This document shows, piece after piece, positions 1 through 8,933 of a stretch of DNA of 64,000 bases. Positions within the stretch are counted from its first letter, which is position 1. Each line of letters starts with the position of its first letter. The stretch is from contig FQWG01000015.1 in assembly GCA_900129595.1 (NCBI GenBank), positions 1 to 64,000 of the forward strand. Reading direction: 5' to 3'. Under the pieces are notes generated by a model. That model had not been told where the DNA came from. It worked only from the letters and a program-made list of their open reading frames with translations, and made no database searches. This stretch comes from Flavobacterium frigidimaris (GTDB taxonomy: Bacteria > Bacteroidota > Bacteroidia > Flavobacteriales > Flavobacteriaceae). A program made the translations under genes and the position numbers.

Positions 1-83
1 TCGGTATTAGTTGATGAAACTACTTCAAAATGTTCTACTAAAAAATCAGGAAGCATAAACTTCAATAGTTCTATAGGGGTCAT
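1..83 (-). CDS. ISAon1-family transposase, N-terminal part (partial at window edge)
   Basis: The 27 visible codons start at the ATG at 83-81 and run off the left edge. They begin MTPIELLKFMLPDFLVEHF, which I recognise as the usual opening of the small N-terminal-region protein of ISAon1-type insertion sequences in Flavobacteriia. In these elements this protein is normally followed by a separate DDE transposase ORF, which would lie outside the window. Whether the element is intact cannot be judged, and I could not define its terminal inverted repeat in the bases to the right of the start. Confidence 0.6.
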   Translation of the reverse strand, partial: MTPIELLKFMLPDFLVEHFEVVSSTNT

Positions 84-214
84 ATAAAATTCTTATATTA
101 CAAAGTTCTTATTTTATTTTGACATTTCATCCCCAAGTTTTGCACTTCATCCCACAAAAGGAGAAAAGAAGTAAAAAGGAAACTTTATCTGTCTTTTCAA
201 AACCCAAAAATTTC

Positions 215-248
215 AAAACCTGTAAATCGAAAGATTCACAGGTTTTTT
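215..248 (+). terminator. Intrinsic-terminator-like hairpin
   Basis: A 14-base arm at 215-228 pairs with 233-246 around a GAAA tetraloop, with one A/C mismatch, and is followed by a T-rich run on the plus strand. No convincing plus-strand gene precedes it, so what it terminates is unclear. It may belong to the insertion sequence flank. Confidence 0.4.
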
Positions 249-390
249 ATTTTAAAACTCTTTTCAATCTTCAAATAAAGCTACCGGAAGACATTGATTT
301 TACACAAAATGACTTCTCCAAATAAAAACTTTTATTTAGCTTCTTTTAATGTTGCATAAAATAATTTGTAATCAAGTGCTTAGACACTAC

Positions 391-427
391 AAAGAAACTC
401 ATTAAAAAAAAAACAAGGAGTTTCTTT
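391..427. repeat. Inverted repeat in a gene-poor stretch
   Basis: AAAGAAACTC at 391-400 is perfectly complementary to GAGTTTCTTT at 418-427, with a 17-base A-rich loop. It lies in the gene-poor stretch between the transposase start at 83 and the end of the HTH gene near 560. Apart from this hairpin, the one at 215-248 and the terminator at 504-542, I see nothing coding there. Confidence 0.35.
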
Positions 428-503
428 ATGTCTTTTAATATTTTACTGTTGCAGGAGCTGATTGCAAATCGATCAGTAGGGCAGTAGAGGATGAAATTAT
501 TGT

Positions 504-542
504 AAAACAACAAAGAGACTTCTAAAGTCTCTTTGTTGTTTT
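504..542 (-). terminator. Strong bidirectional intrinsic terminator
   Basis: Perfect 18-base stem (504-521 with 525-542) around a 3-base loop, with A/T-rich outer ends that give a U tract in either direction. It lies immediately downstream of the minus-strand HTH gene and is its likely terminator. Confidence 0.75.
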
Positions 543-596
543 ATATCTGCTATAAATAATTATTTAGTGAATAATTTTTCAAGCCTCGTCATCATT

Positions 597-965
597 TCAT
601 CTTTCTCCTTCTAACATCCTTTCATACAAGGCAATCTTTTCTTCGTGTAGTTTAACCAATTGATCTATTTGATTAATAGTAGAATTATAAAATACAGAGG
701 CAGGTTGCTGACAATTGTCAAAAGTATTTGCAATAATATTTATTGCTTGTTCTTCATCAAAATTCTGAAATGCTTCAACAGGAATTTTTAATGCATGTGA
801 GATTTGATCCAGTATATCATCTTCAATTACATCTTTTTGCTCCAGCATAGAAATTTTCTTCTGGTTCGATTCATTTCCCAGATCAAAAGCCAATGCTTCT
901 TGTTTGATGCCCAACATTTCTCTGAAGCGTTTTACGTTTCTTCCCTGGTGTATTTTCTGTTCCAT
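597..965 (-). CDS. XRE-type helix-turn-helix protein, apparently frameshifted at the C-terminus
   Basis: Small regulator with a Cro/C1-type DNA-binding domain in roughly the first 70 residues (NVKRFREMLGIKQEALAFDLG, then a second helix around NQKKISMLEQKD), followed by a helical region. The ATG at 965 is preferred over an in-frame GTG at 977 because homologous proteins of this type begin close to EQKIHQGRNVK. The reading frame ends with ERMLEGER. Moving by one base near 611 opens KEKDEMMTRLEKLFTK, ending at 562-560, which is the sort of tail I expect for this family. The gene therefore looks as though it has a one-base insertion near its 3' end or a sequencing error. The DNA-binding part is intact, so it may still function. 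The target is unknown. Confidence 0.7.
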   Translation of the reverse strand: MEQKIHQGRNVKRFREMLGIKQEALAFDLGNESNQKKISMLEQKDVIEDDILDQISHALKIPVEAFQNFDEEQAINIIANTFDNCQQPASVFYNSTINQIDQLVKLHEEKIALYERMLEGER

Positions 966-1064
966 AATGAATATCACTTTTTGTAAAGGCTCAAAGATAA
1001 AGCCATTTGGGTAAAAATCCTGAATTTCAAAGATAAAAAAATACCCGGCACAACATCCGTTTTG

Positions 1065-1553
1065 TCAGATATTATACCTACTTGTTAAATCTTTATCGAG
1101 AACAAATTTAAAATCTTTATTTTTCCCGGTAAGCGTGTCATTGTTAATATAATATTTCTGAGCGGGTGCAGAAGCTGTTTTTACTCCGGGAGTAGCAAAG
1201 TCTAACCACGCTCTTTTTCTGTGAGCTCTTTCCCTTTTAACCTTGATTTTATTAGAGCTTAAAACAATAAACTCCTCTATAGCACTATTTTTAAATAATT
1301 TCCTGACGTTGCTCAAATCAGGTGTTTTATCTCCTTCTTTAAATTCAAATTGAGCATATTGCATCGTTTTTTTGCTCCAGTCAATTTTATAAAACAACCA
1401 CCAGATTTCATTTTTACCTTTATAGTTAATGAATGCTTTGCTGCTTTTATAACTGTAAATTTTGACTTCCGAATTACTTTTTTGAATATCTTGCGCTTGT
1501 ACATTGCTTAAAAAACAATGTACAAGAAGAAATAATGCCCATTTAAATTTCAT
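1065..1553 (-). CDS. Secreted hypothetical protein
   Basis: 162 residues with a clear signal peptide (KWALFLLVHCFLSNVQAQ, cleavage expected after the AQA region near residue 20). The mature part is rich in Lys, Trp and aromatic residues and has no motif I recognise. It is followed on the same strand by the HTH gene, about 100 bases away, with no evident functional link. The function is unknown. Export across the inner membrane to the periplasm or outside is the only inference supported. Confidence 0.7.
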   Translation of the reverse strand: MKFKWALFLLVHCFLSNVQAQDIQKSNSEVKIYSYKSSKAFINYKGKNEIWWLFYKIDWSKKTMQYAQFEFKEGDKTPDLSNVRKLFKNSAIEEFIVLSSNKIKVKRERAHRKRAWLDFATPGVKTASAPAQKYYINNDTLTGKNKDFKFVLDKDLTSRYNI

Positions 1554-1742
1554 AGTCTGGTGTTTCTCTTTTTTTGATTTTAATATTCAAGTATTATCCT
1601 GAATAAGGTTTTCCTGTAAATCAATTAGGTCTTTACTTTTGCGAAAAAAAACCATCGTAACTTTCCTTTTTTGATTTTTGATAATTCTAATGATTTCTTA
1701 TCGAATATCGGATAACGTTCAAAATTATTAGATGCCGTTTTT

Positions 1743-2570
1743 TTATTTACGCTTTTCAAACAGCCATTTCGGAATTTCTTCGGTTACTAAAAACGGAATA
1801 ACAATATTACCATGATTTAAGTTGTTTAAAGTCGTGAAGATCAAATGCTTATTTGAAGATAATTTATCAAACAATTCAACACTTCCGATATAAGGATTCT
1901 CGTCATCTTTTTGCCCATGGATAAGCCATATGTTTTTCTTGTTTAATTTTTTAAGATTTGAAAAATCCGGAACAGCGGCAACAGAAACAGTAGCAGCAAA
2001 TTTATCCGGTGCAATATTTAGTAAATTTTGTGCAGTTGAAGCCCCCATAGAATAACCAACGAGGTAAATTCTGTTTTTATCAATGTTTGGATATTCTTTC
2101 TCAACATTTTCAATTAATTCCAGTAAGGCAAAAACATCTTTTGAAGGTTTAGAAACCTGAATACCATCGCTGTTTTTTTCATAAACAGAAGAACGCTCAC
2201 TGAATTGCGGTGCAATTACGTAGCATTGATATTTGTTATAAATTTCAGGTCTCAGCCAAATTTTAGCAAATGACTCAAGTTGATTTTCATTATCATTCCC
2301 AATTCGGCTGGAATTGTGAAAAGTAATTATTAAAGGATATTTCTGATTATTGCTATTATTTTTAGGCGTTAGAAGCCTGTAAGGAATCTGTATATTCTCT
2401 TTAGTAAATGTTTTTTTTACAAAGGGATCCGTATTTAGACTGTTTAATATTTTCCTGTTATTGACGAAAGTTGCACTGTCAACAGTCGTTTTCCTAAACT
2501 CTTTTTTCTGTGCAAAAGCCAAATTTGCAGTGAAAGCAAAAAAAAGGAGTACTAGATTTCTTTTATACAT
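1743..2570 (-). CDS. Secreted alpha/beta hydrolase (dienelactone hydrolase / PHB-depolymerase-like esterase)
   Basis: 275 residues. An N-terminal signal peptide ends near residue 20 (NLAFAQ). The catalytic core shows the nucleophile elbow GYSMGAS with Ser174, a likely acid Asp at 222 or 223 in HGQKDDENP, and a likely His253 in NLNHGN. PLIITFHNSS near residue 80 would supply the oxyanion-hole segment. This fits the prolyl-oligopeptidase/dienelactone hydrolase branch of the alpha/beta fold, which acts on ester or peptide substrates. The natural substrate cannot be read from the sequence. Its length is ordinary for a secreted esterase. It is probably a single gene, separated from its neighbours by 190 to 350 bases. 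Confidence 0.8.
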   Translation of the reverse strand: MYKRNLVLLFFAFTANLAFAQKKEFRKTTVDSATFVNNRKILNSLNTDPFVKKTFTKENIQIPYRLLTPKNNSNNQKYPLIITFHNSSRIGNDNENQLESFAKIWLRPEIYNKYQCYVIAPQFSERSSVYEKNSDGIQVSKPSKDVFALLELIENVEKEYPNIDKNRIYLVGYSMGASTAQNLLNIAPDKFAATVSVAAVPDFSNLKKLNKKNIWLIHGQKDDENPYIGSVELFDKLSSNKHLIFTTLNNLNHGNIVIPFLVTEEIPKWLFEKRK

Positions 2571-2919
2571 TTGATTTTTATAAAATTACGGTTCAGCGAA
2601 AATATGCAATAAAATTCTAATTCCTGTAAAATTTTAAATCACTTAAAATTCTTATTTAAAACTAAAATATTACTATTAACTTAAATCCCGGATTCGCTTT
2701 TTATTTGGGCGAATATAAGAAATACATTATACCATATAAGTGATAAACCAAATATAACAATCTCTAAATCAAACGTTTTTTACTTTCTGCTCATTCTCCT
2801 TTTTGATGCTAATTCCTGATTCAGCAGATCAACTTTAACTTCTAAAACGCTGTACTATTTTTTTTACTATATTTGGCCTTGTTAGCAGTTTGCTCAACTA
2901 ATTCACCCAAATTTTAAAA
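2571..2919. other. Intergenic region between divergent genes
   Basis: 349 AT-rich bases between the minus-strand hydrolase and the plus-strand beta-propeller gene, where both promoters must lie. ACCATATAAGTGAT at 2731-2744 belongs to a short interspersed family also seen near 30611-30672, 32643 and 54181. No ORF of interest was seen. Confidence 0.5.
2868..2875 (+). promoter_or_regulatory. Candidate Bacteroidota -7 box (TATATTTG)
   Basis: Matches the TAnnTTTG -7 consensus of Bacteroidota primary sigma factors, 44 bases before the start of the beta-propeller gene. I could not find a well-spaced -33 TTTG. Confidence 0.35.
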
Positions 2920-4125
2920 ATGAAAAAAAAACTAATACTTATTTTATTTGTATTTACTGTTATGAATATGTTTGGACAAATGCCAACCATACCAAAACCT
3001 GATAAAGCGAACCATTCTAATAATCAGGTTTTAACTCTTAATGATATGGTTTTTAATAAAACCATAAGTCCGCTTAAAAAAGTGCCGTTAGACAAAAATT
3101 CAATCTTAGTTTATGATTACGATGGTTCTATTTTTTCATTTAATTTAGAATCTGAAGTAATCAACTGGACAGTAAAAGCTACTGATTCTAACATTGAAAT
3201 GTGCGCTAATCAGGTAACACTAAAAGATGGAGTGGTATACGTTCCTTTTGTTAACGGTGAAATTTTCGCAATTGACAACCAAACCGGTAAAGTTTTTTGG
3301 AAATCAAGGTTAGGAAATATTACGGATCAAATTATACTAAAAAATCAGGTTCCGGTCATCAATAATGGGAAGCTGTATATCACCACTCAAAATCAAAATA
3401 GCAACATTTACGCTCTTGATATAAAAGACGGGAGTTTAATCTGGAATTATAAGCTGGATTATCCATACAATCATATTCCGGTTCTCTTTTTCGACAACAA
3501 AGTTTTTACTCAAAGCGCTCCATATTTCTATAGCTTTGATGCCAACACGGGAAAACTTCTTAACCGAAAAACTTTTGAGACAGCGATGTACGGAAAACCT
3601 GTTACAGATGGTGAAAATGTATTCATAGCAAATGAAAAAGATGAACTTTTTGCCCTAAATCCTAATAGTCTGGATATTTTATGGCAATTTAAAGTAGAAA
3701 ACAATCAGTTTAATATCAAGGAACGTATCTTTTGCAAAGACAAAAAAGTCTATTTTGCCGCGCAAGGCCCAACAGTTTCATCTGTATATGCCGTAGATTC
3801 AAAAACAGGAACCCAGATCTGGAAAACCGATTTTAAAGATGATAATATCGAATACATCATCGAGGAAAGTGATAATATTTGGGGATATACGACTAAAGGA
3901 AAACTTTTTCAATTGGACATAACAAACGGTGAAATAGCATTTGAAGTAAAATTAACCACCAAACCTATTTCAAATCTTGAATTTGCAGAGGATGATTTCT
4001 TGTTTTATTATTCTGATGCTGCCTTAATTCAATTTGAATTTAAAACAAAAGACGAAAACGAAGTTTACTTACGAACCTCTATTAAGGACGACGCTTATAG
4101 TGCATTTGTGAAACTACTTCGATAA
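2920..4125 (+). CDS. Secreted PQQ-repeat-like beta-propeller protein
   Basis: 401 residues with a signal peptide (LILILFVFTVMNMFGQ). The mature part carries repeated blades of the pyrrolo-quinoline-quinone/outer-membrane-assembly-propeller type. Examples are AIDNQTGKVFWKSRLGN, ALDIKDGSLIWNYKLD, SFDANTGKLLNRK, ALNPNSLDILWQFKV, AVDSKTGTQIWKTDF and QLDITNGEIAFEV, each ending in the W-x-K/F strand typical of these repeats. Proteins of this fold act as periplasmic scaffolds or quinoprotein enzymes. No PQQ-ligand signature was identified, so a scaffold or sensor role is as likely as an enzymatic one. It is a single gene, closed by a strong terminator. Confidence 0.75.
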   Translation: MKKKLILILFVFTVMNMFGQMPTIPKPDKANHSNNQVLTLNDMVFNKTISPLKKVPLDKNSILVYDYDGSIFSFNLESEVINWTVKATDSNIEMCANQVTLKDGVVYVPFVNGEIFAIDNQTGKVFWKSRLGNITDQIILKNQVPVINNGKLYITTQNQNSNIYALDIKDGSLIWNYKLDYPYNHIPVLFFDNKVFTQSAPYFYSFDANTGKLLNRKTFETAMYGKPVTDGENVFIANEKDELFALNPNSLDILWQFKVENNQFNIKERIFCKDKKVYFAAQGPTVSSVYAVDSKTGTQIWKTDFKDDNIEYIIEESDNIWGYTTKGKLFQLDITNGEIAFEVKLTTKPISNLEFAEDDFLFYYSDAALIQFEFKTKDENEVYLRTSIKDDAYSAFVKLLR

Positions 4126-4130
4126 CAAAA

Positions 4131-4168
4131 AAGAAGCTGTATCAGTATTGATACAGCTTCTTTTTTTT
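4131..4168 (+). terminator. Intrinsic terminator
   Basis: Perfect 14-base stem (4131-4144 with 4149-4162), GTAT loop, then a run of T. It starts six bases after the beta-propeller stop codon. Confidence 0.85.
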
Positions 4169-4211
4169 ATTCCAGTTGTTAAAATCAATCAATTATGCTA
4201 GTTTTTATTTT

Positions 4212-4775
4212 TTAAAGACTCGCTTTTATTCGTTCCGTAATCTCATCAATCTTTCCAAGTCCATCAAAAGTGAGTACTTTCATTTTTGACTTCATATATT
4301 CAATAGCCGGTCTCGTAGATGCTTCAAAAATTTCTATTCTTTTTAAATGAATCTGAGGGTCTTTGTCGTCTTTTCGATCAGAAGTTTCCGCTCTTTTTTT
4401 AGCCCTAATCAATAATTCAGCTTTGGGGACATCAATATTCAAAACCTTTCCAATTGCCATATTTTTCGATTCAACCAGCGCAATTAAATCATCTACCTGA
4501 GGTTTCGTTCTGGGATAACCGTCTAAAATTATTCCGGGTTTTGTTTTGTTTTCTTCCAGTATTTTATCAAAAAGATTCTTTATAATAGCGTCAGGAACTA
4601 AATCTCCTTTTTCCTCATATTCAGCTATTATTTTTCCTATCTCGGTTTTATTTTTCTTTTCTTCCCTGCATCTGTCTCCGGTAGAAATATGTTCAAAATT
4701 AAGAAGCTCTTTCAATACATCACATTGTGTTCCTTTTCCTGAATAAGGCGGTCCGGTTATTATTAATATTTCCAT
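4212..4775 (-). CDS. Adenylate-kinase-like nucleoside monophosphate kinase
   Basis: 187 residues. It has the Walker A loop GPPYSGKGTQ (residues 8-17), the NMP-binding HISTGDRCREE segment, DGYPRT (85-90) matching the DGFPRT core of adenylate kinases, and a short lid containing RAETSDRKDD. It should transfer phosphate from ATP to an NMP. The nucleotide-binding loop reads PPYSGKG rather than the usual GxPGAGKG, and no adk operon partners are present. I therefore take it as a second, divergent Adk-type kinase rather than the essential adk. The preferred NMP cannot be assigned. Confidence 0.75.
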   Translation of the reverse strand: MEILIITGPPYSGKGTQCDVLKELLNFEHISTGDRCREEKKNKTEIGKIIAEYEEKGDLVPDAIIKNLFDKILEENKTKPGIILDGYPRTKPQVDDLIALVESKNMAIGKVLNIDVPKAELLIRAKKRAETSDRKDDKDPQIHLKRIEIFEASTRPAIEYMKSKMKVLTFDGLGKIDEITERIKASL

Positions 4776-5038
4776 TTATTTTTGAATGTTTTGTTCAAAC
4801 GAATATAAGAAATATACTGATTAGAATTTGTCTATCTTTTTAGAATAGAAGTCAAAAAAAGGCTTAACGCTATTTTCTTCACATCCTAAAAAAAGTCAGC
4901 AAGAAGTCATTTAACAAAAAAGCCAAGCATCAAAAGAATTAAATAAAATTTAATATGAATCTTATGTAACAAATTAAGTAAAAAACTACTTATACAATAT
5001 TAGCTAATGCAAAAACAACTTATAAAACATAAAGAAAT

Positions 5039-6646
5039 ATGAATTTATCAGAATGGCTCATTTTTATTTTAATCCTGCAGATTATTCATGGATTGTCTAC
5101 ATGGAAACTTTATTTAAAAGCAGGGAGAAAGCCTGTAGAATCCTTTATTCCAATTTACAATCTAATCATTTTGATGAAAATCATCAATCGTCCGCGCTGG
5201 TGGGTTATCTTGCTTTTTGTCCCTATTATTAATCTTTTGGTAATTCCTGTTGTCTGGATTGAAACTATCCGAAGTTTTGGAAAATATTCTACTCTGGATA
5301 CTGTATTGGTTGTAATGACATTGGGATTTTATATTACGTATCTAAACTATACGGATAAAAAATTAACTTATATCGAGAATAGGGATTTACAGCCTAAAAC
5401 AAAAACGGAAGACACTGTAAGCTCTCTTTTATTTGCTATAATTGTCGCTACATTGGTACACACTTATTTTGTACAGCCGTTTACTATTCCGTCTTCCTCA
5501 ATGGAAAAGACATTATTAATTGGTGATTATTTGTTTGTAAGTAAGATCAATTTCGGGGCAAGAACTCCAATGACTGCAGTTGCATTGCCTATGGTACATG
5601 ACTCTATTCCGTTTACGGGCACAAAATCATATTTATTTAATGATGATCGCAGCCAAAAAGAAACCTCTTTACAGAATAAATTTCAATTGCCTTATTTTAG
5701 ATTTCCAGCAATAGAGAATATTAAACGTAATGAAATTGTGGTTTTTAATCAGCCTGCGGATACGCTGCGTGATATGGATAATTTTCATCCCGACCGAAAT
5801 TATTACAAGCCAATTGATAAAAAAACGAATTTAGTAAAACGATGCGTGGGAGTTCCGGGCGATTCATTAGAAATTCGTGAGGGAAATGTATATATCAATG
5901 GCAAAATACCTCAATTACCGAAAAGTGCGGAAACTCAATATAATTTTATTATAGATACACAAGGCGCCACTATTAGCCAGGATGTTTTGGTGCACAGATA
6001 CGGTGCGAGAGAAGGCATGAAATATGAAAACGGAAGTTTTGCACTTACCAATACGGGAGAATATTATTTGACATTAACAGATAAGGAAGCCGCAGCAATA
6101 GCAAATAATCCAGTCGTGAAAAGCGTTAAAAAATATTTGTCACCAAAAGGGAAAGACGAAGGTGTATTTCCTCATGTTCCTTCATTGGGTTGGAATATTG
6201 ATAATTTTGGACCAATCTATATTCCTAAAAAAGGCGCAACGATAAAACTAGACCTGAAAACACTTCCTTTTTATAAACGAATTATAGAGGAATACGAACA
6301 GAATAATATAAAAATTCAGGGCAATGAGATTGTAATAAACGGAAAAACAAGTACCTCTTATACTTTTAAACAAGATTATTACTGGATGATGGGAGACAAT
6401 CGTCAAAATTCATTAGATGCAAGATTTTGGGGATACGTTCCTTTTGATCACGTAATTGGAAAACCGGTTTTTATTTGGTTCAGCTGGGATAAAGAGGGAA
6501 GTGGCATCAACAAGGTAAGATGGAATCGTGTTTTCTCTGTAGTAAATGGGGAAGGGCAGCCTAAATCGTACCTGGTCCATTTTTTAATACTGATCGCTCT
6601 TTATATCGCAGGTGACAAAATAATAAAGAAAAGGAGAAAACAATAA
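5039..6646 (+). CDS. lepB: Signal peptidase I
   Basis: 535 residues, about twice the length of E. coli-type leader peptidase cores, as is usual in Bacteroidota where a large insertion separates the catalytic boxes. Three hydrophobic segments in the first 110 residues are followed by a membrane anchor at about 128-145. The catalytic serine lies in PSSSMEKTL (Ser154) and the general-base lysine in NLVKRCVGVPGDS (Lys267). The conserved terminal box GDNRQNSLDARFWG lies near residue 455. A final hydrophobic helix (VHFLILIALYIAG) precedes a basic tail. It cleaves signal peptides of exported proteins at the outer face of the inner membrane. It is a single gene with its own terminator. Confidence 0.92.
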   Translation: MNLSEWLIFILILQIIHGLSTWKLYLKAGRKPVESFIPIYNLIILMKIINRPRWWVILLFVPIINLLVIPVVWIETIRSFGKYSTLDTVLVVMTLGFYITYLNYTDKKLTYIENRDLQPKTKTEDTVSSLLFAIIVATLVHTYFVQPFTIPSSSMEKTLLIGDYLFVSKINFGARTPMTAVALPMVHDSIPFTGTKSYLFNDDRSQKETSLQNKFQLPYFRFPAIENIKRNEIVVFNQPADTLRDMDNFHPDRNYYKPIDKKTNLVKRCVGVPGDSLEIREGNVYINGKIPQLPKSAETQYNFIIDTQGATISQDVLVHRYGAREGMKYENGSFALTNTGEYYLTLTDKEAAAIANNPVVKSVKKYLSPKGKDEGVFPHVPSLGWNIDNFGPIYIPKKGATIKLDLKTLPFYKRIIEEYEQNNIKIQGNEIVINGKTSTSYTFKQDYYWMMGDNRQNSLDARFWGYVPFDHVIGKPVFIWFSWDKEGSGINKVRWNRVFSVVNGEGQPKSYLVHFLILIALYIAGDKIIKKRRKQ

Positions 6647-6668
6647 AATATCGGTATCTAAAGAAAAT

Positions 6669-6712
6669 AAATAAGCTCCTTAAAAAAGTAAGGAGCTTAT
6701 TTGCTTTTTTTT
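6669..6712 (+). terminator. Intrinsic terminator of lepB
   Basis: 14-base perfect stem (6669-6682 with 6689-6702), AAAAAG loop, T tract after GC at 6703-6704. Confidence 0.85.
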
Positions 6713-6756
6713 ATAAATTGGTAAGGATTTGAAAAAGCTTTATCAAAAAGCAATTT

Positions 6757-7284
6757 TTATTTTAAAGCCACAATATTTTTAATTGCAATTCCTGCAAAGC
6801 AATCGTCCATGCAGCCGTTTTCTACATATCCGCATTTTGATATCATGCCGTTATTTTCTGATTCAAAATAGGCATTTGCATTTTTCCTTTTAACCAGCCA
6901 TTGTGTTTTAGCCTTCTCATAGATTTCATCTAAGGTCAAAGGGCTTGCAGCACCTGAACCTTCATGGGTATTTATTTCGTTCTCTTTTTCTGTCCATTCT
7001 AATTTGTCGGAAGGAATATTTTCAGTCTTACCTGTGTATTTGAAATCACGTTGGATTATTTTTCCATTAGATACGGTCAATGTTGTTTCCCAACCATAAC
7101 TAGTGAATACAGATCCTCCATATACTACATATTTGTAAGAATTATTCGATGATTCTTTAAAATCCAACCATGCTTTTTGACTTTTTTCAAAATCATTCTG
7201 ATGGTTCAAATCATCATCTGATGAACACGAAAAGAATAAGATGCTGACTAATAATAAGGTTATAAAATAAATTCTGTTTTTCAT
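6757..7284 (-). CDS. Lipoprotein with DUF6174-like domain
   Basis: 175 residues from the ATG at 7284. A longer frame from 7341 adds 19 residues ahead of a canonical lipoprotein signal, so the internal start is chosen. The lipobox is SILFFSC, followed by SSDDD, the acidic surface-export type signal seen in Flavobacteriia. The mature part (KAWLDFKESSNNSYKYVVYGG, later VSNGKIIQRDF) resembles the DUF6174 pattern of a Trp/Tyr-rich beta sandwich with a central G-K-I strand. The function is unknown. It follows a second lipoprotein gene on the same strand and may be co-transcribed with it. Confidence 0.65.
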   Translation of the reverse strand: MKNRIYFITLLLVSILFFSCSSDDDLNHQNDFEKSQKAWLDFKESSNNSYKYVVYGGSVFTSYGWETTLTVSNGKIIQRDFKYTGKTENIPSDKLEWTEKENEINTHEGSGAASPLTLDEIYEKAKTQWLVKRKNANAYFESENNGMISKCGYVENGCMDDCFAGIAIKNIVALK

Positions 7285-7342
7285 AATTGTTGGTTTATAA
7301 TTTAATTGATTGATAGTTAATAATTGTATTCCAGACGTCATA

Positions 7343-8140
7343 TTATTTTAAGTAATCCTGAATTTCATCGGGATTATTATCACTTGATATTAAATGTATA
7401 ATAATAGGCGTTTTCCCTTTTTTATATAATAGCGCATTTGGCAAATAGTTGTTTATCTTACTTTTTGTATCAATAATTATTGTTCTGTTATTTTCGATTT
7501 TAAATTCAAGATATCTCTTTTCATTATAAGAAGACTTTATTCCGTTTTTTTGAAAACTCTCTCTCAATTCATTTGAATAATAGGCCCAATCGTCCATTGC
7601 GGTAAAATAGGATTCCGCTTCTACGGAGTTTTCATCATCAAAATGTTTCACTTCCGGATTAAACAGAATTACCTGCGTTGCTTCTATAACTTTAAGATCC
7701 TGTGCATTTTTGTTTTTTAGAGTTGAGAAAGAAACAACTTGCTGATTATTGGTTATGTTGTTTCCTTTCAAAATTACCCAATCGGACTTGATTTTTCCAA
7801 AATCATCAAAAAACTCAAGAGTATCCTTATCTTCAATTAAATAATTTTCAAAATCCTTGTATTTACCATCCGTACTTGCCACTTTTAGCAATTCTTCTAT
7901 AAAGTCACCATCAGTATCAAATCTTGCCTGAGATCTTCTTTCTCCGTTTTTCATGTATAAAACCGAGCCTCCATTAGCCACAAACAAATGATTTATATTT
8001 TTTTTCTCATTACTGCTGTTTTCTTTTGTAACCTTAGTTTTAGCAGAGCTTATGACCGTGTTCTTTTTCTTTTGATGTTCCTTTTCCTTGCAGGATGCCA
8101 GAACTAAAATATAAAAAAATAGAAGAAAAAATTTTCTCAT
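7343..8140 (-). CDS. Lipoprotein of unknown function
   Basis: 265 residues with a lipoprotein signal ending LVLASC (Cys17), followed by KEKEHQKKK. The mature region is hydrophilic with no recognisable domain. It is the middle member of a run of three lipoprotein genes on the minus strand (8783 to 6757). Its stop codon lies 59 bases before the preferred start of the next gene, which suggests co-transcription of the last two. Confidence 0.65.
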   Translation of the reverse strand: MRKFFLLFFYILVLASCKEKEHQKKKNTVISSAKTKVTKENSSNEKKNINHLFVANGGSVLYMKNGERRSQARFDTDGDFIEELLKVASTDGKYKDFENYLIEDKDTLEFFDDFGKIKSDWVILKGNNITNNQQVVSFSTLKNKNAQDLKVIEATQVILFNPEVKHFDDENSVEAESYFTAMDDWAYYSNELRESFQKNGIKSSYNEKRYLEFKIENNRTIIIDTKSKINNYLPNALLYKKGKTPIIIHLISSDNNPDEIQDYLK

Positions 8141-8207
8141 TGTACTTTTTTTGGTTTTGATTTCAGATTTAAAAAGTGGTTTTGCTTTTTATTTTATTTG
8201 ATTTCAC

Positions 8208-8783
8208 TTATTTTGAATCCACTTTTAACAGTTCAGAATAAATTTCATTCAGAAATTTTTGCTGGCTTTCATTCTCCTTAAAATATCTCTGATAGAGAAC
8301 ACTGCAACTCTCTACATCAGAAATATTTTGGGTGTTAAAAGACCAATCTTCAGTGTTTTTGACTGTAATACCGATATCATTACTACAACTTTGCCACATC
8401 TCCGAAAATTTAGTTTTTTTATCCTCAGTTAATTTTTCAAAATCTGCATAAACGGTATATCCACGCATTTCTGAATTGAAAAATTTATCAATCGAAGTTA
8501 CAGGAACACCGCCCCAAATTATGAATTGCCCCTTTGGAAGTTCTATAGTGATTAATTTTTCTTCATTCAGCATTTTTTCTTGTTTTCCTTCTTTGAAAAA
8601 TTGTTCTTCGTAAACTAGTTTTGTGCCTGTTGGCACTGCTATTTTTTTTACCACTAATGGTTTTACAGTAATAAAATAAGGATAATTTGGTGTCGAATTT
8701 CCGCCTGTAGGATTCATATTTCCAACACATCCTGTTAAAAACAGTAATCCTAGTAAAGAAAAAGAAGATTTGAAAAATTTCAT
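8208..8783 (-). CDS. Lipoprotein of unknown function
   Basis: 191 residues. The lipoprotein signal LLGLLFLTGC (Cys19) is followed by VGNMNPTGGN. The mature part contains two or three Cys residues (WQSCSND, VESCSVL) that could form a disulfide. No known family was recognised. It lies 68 bases upstream of the next lipoprotein gene and may head the small lipoprotein cluster. Confidence 0.65.
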   Translation of the reverse strand: MKFFKSSFSLLGLLFLTGCVGNMNPTGGNSTPNYPYFITVKPLVVKKIAVPTGTKLVYEEQFFKEGKQEKMLNEEKLITIELPKGQFIIWGGVPVTSIDKFFNSEMRGYTVYADFEKLTEDKKTKFSEMWQSCSNDIGITVKNTEDWSFNTQNISDVESCSVLYQRYFKENESQQKFLNEIYSELLKVDSK

Positions 8784-8894
8784 AAGCGTCGTAATTTTAT
8801 CCTATTGAACCTAATTTGCTAATATAAAGAAACATTTTCAAACCACTTGTTAAAATCTGTTTCCAAAAAGATTTAGAAAAATCACAAAAAAAAA

Positions 8895-8912
8895 GCCACT
8901 ATTTCTAATGGC
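8895..8912 (-). terminator. Intrinsic terminator of the serine hydrolase gene
   Basis: GCCACTA and TAATGGC pair around TTTC with one mismatch. An A-run on the plus strand (T-run on the minus strand) follows in the direction of transcription. Confidence 0.6.
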
Positions 8913-8933
8913 GTTTTTTGTAATTATAGTGCT

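Noticed and set aside
119..325. 68-codon plus-strand ORF
   Set aside because: Low-complexity Lys/Phe-rich translation that runs across a terminator hairpin (215-248), with no domain. Probably chance.
440..525. tRNA-Cys-like stretch (GATTGCAAATC) and short ORF around it
   Set aside because: No T-arm GTTCGA, no acceptor pairing, and the anticodon stem leaves a nine-base loop, so it is not a tRNA. The short frame has no support either.
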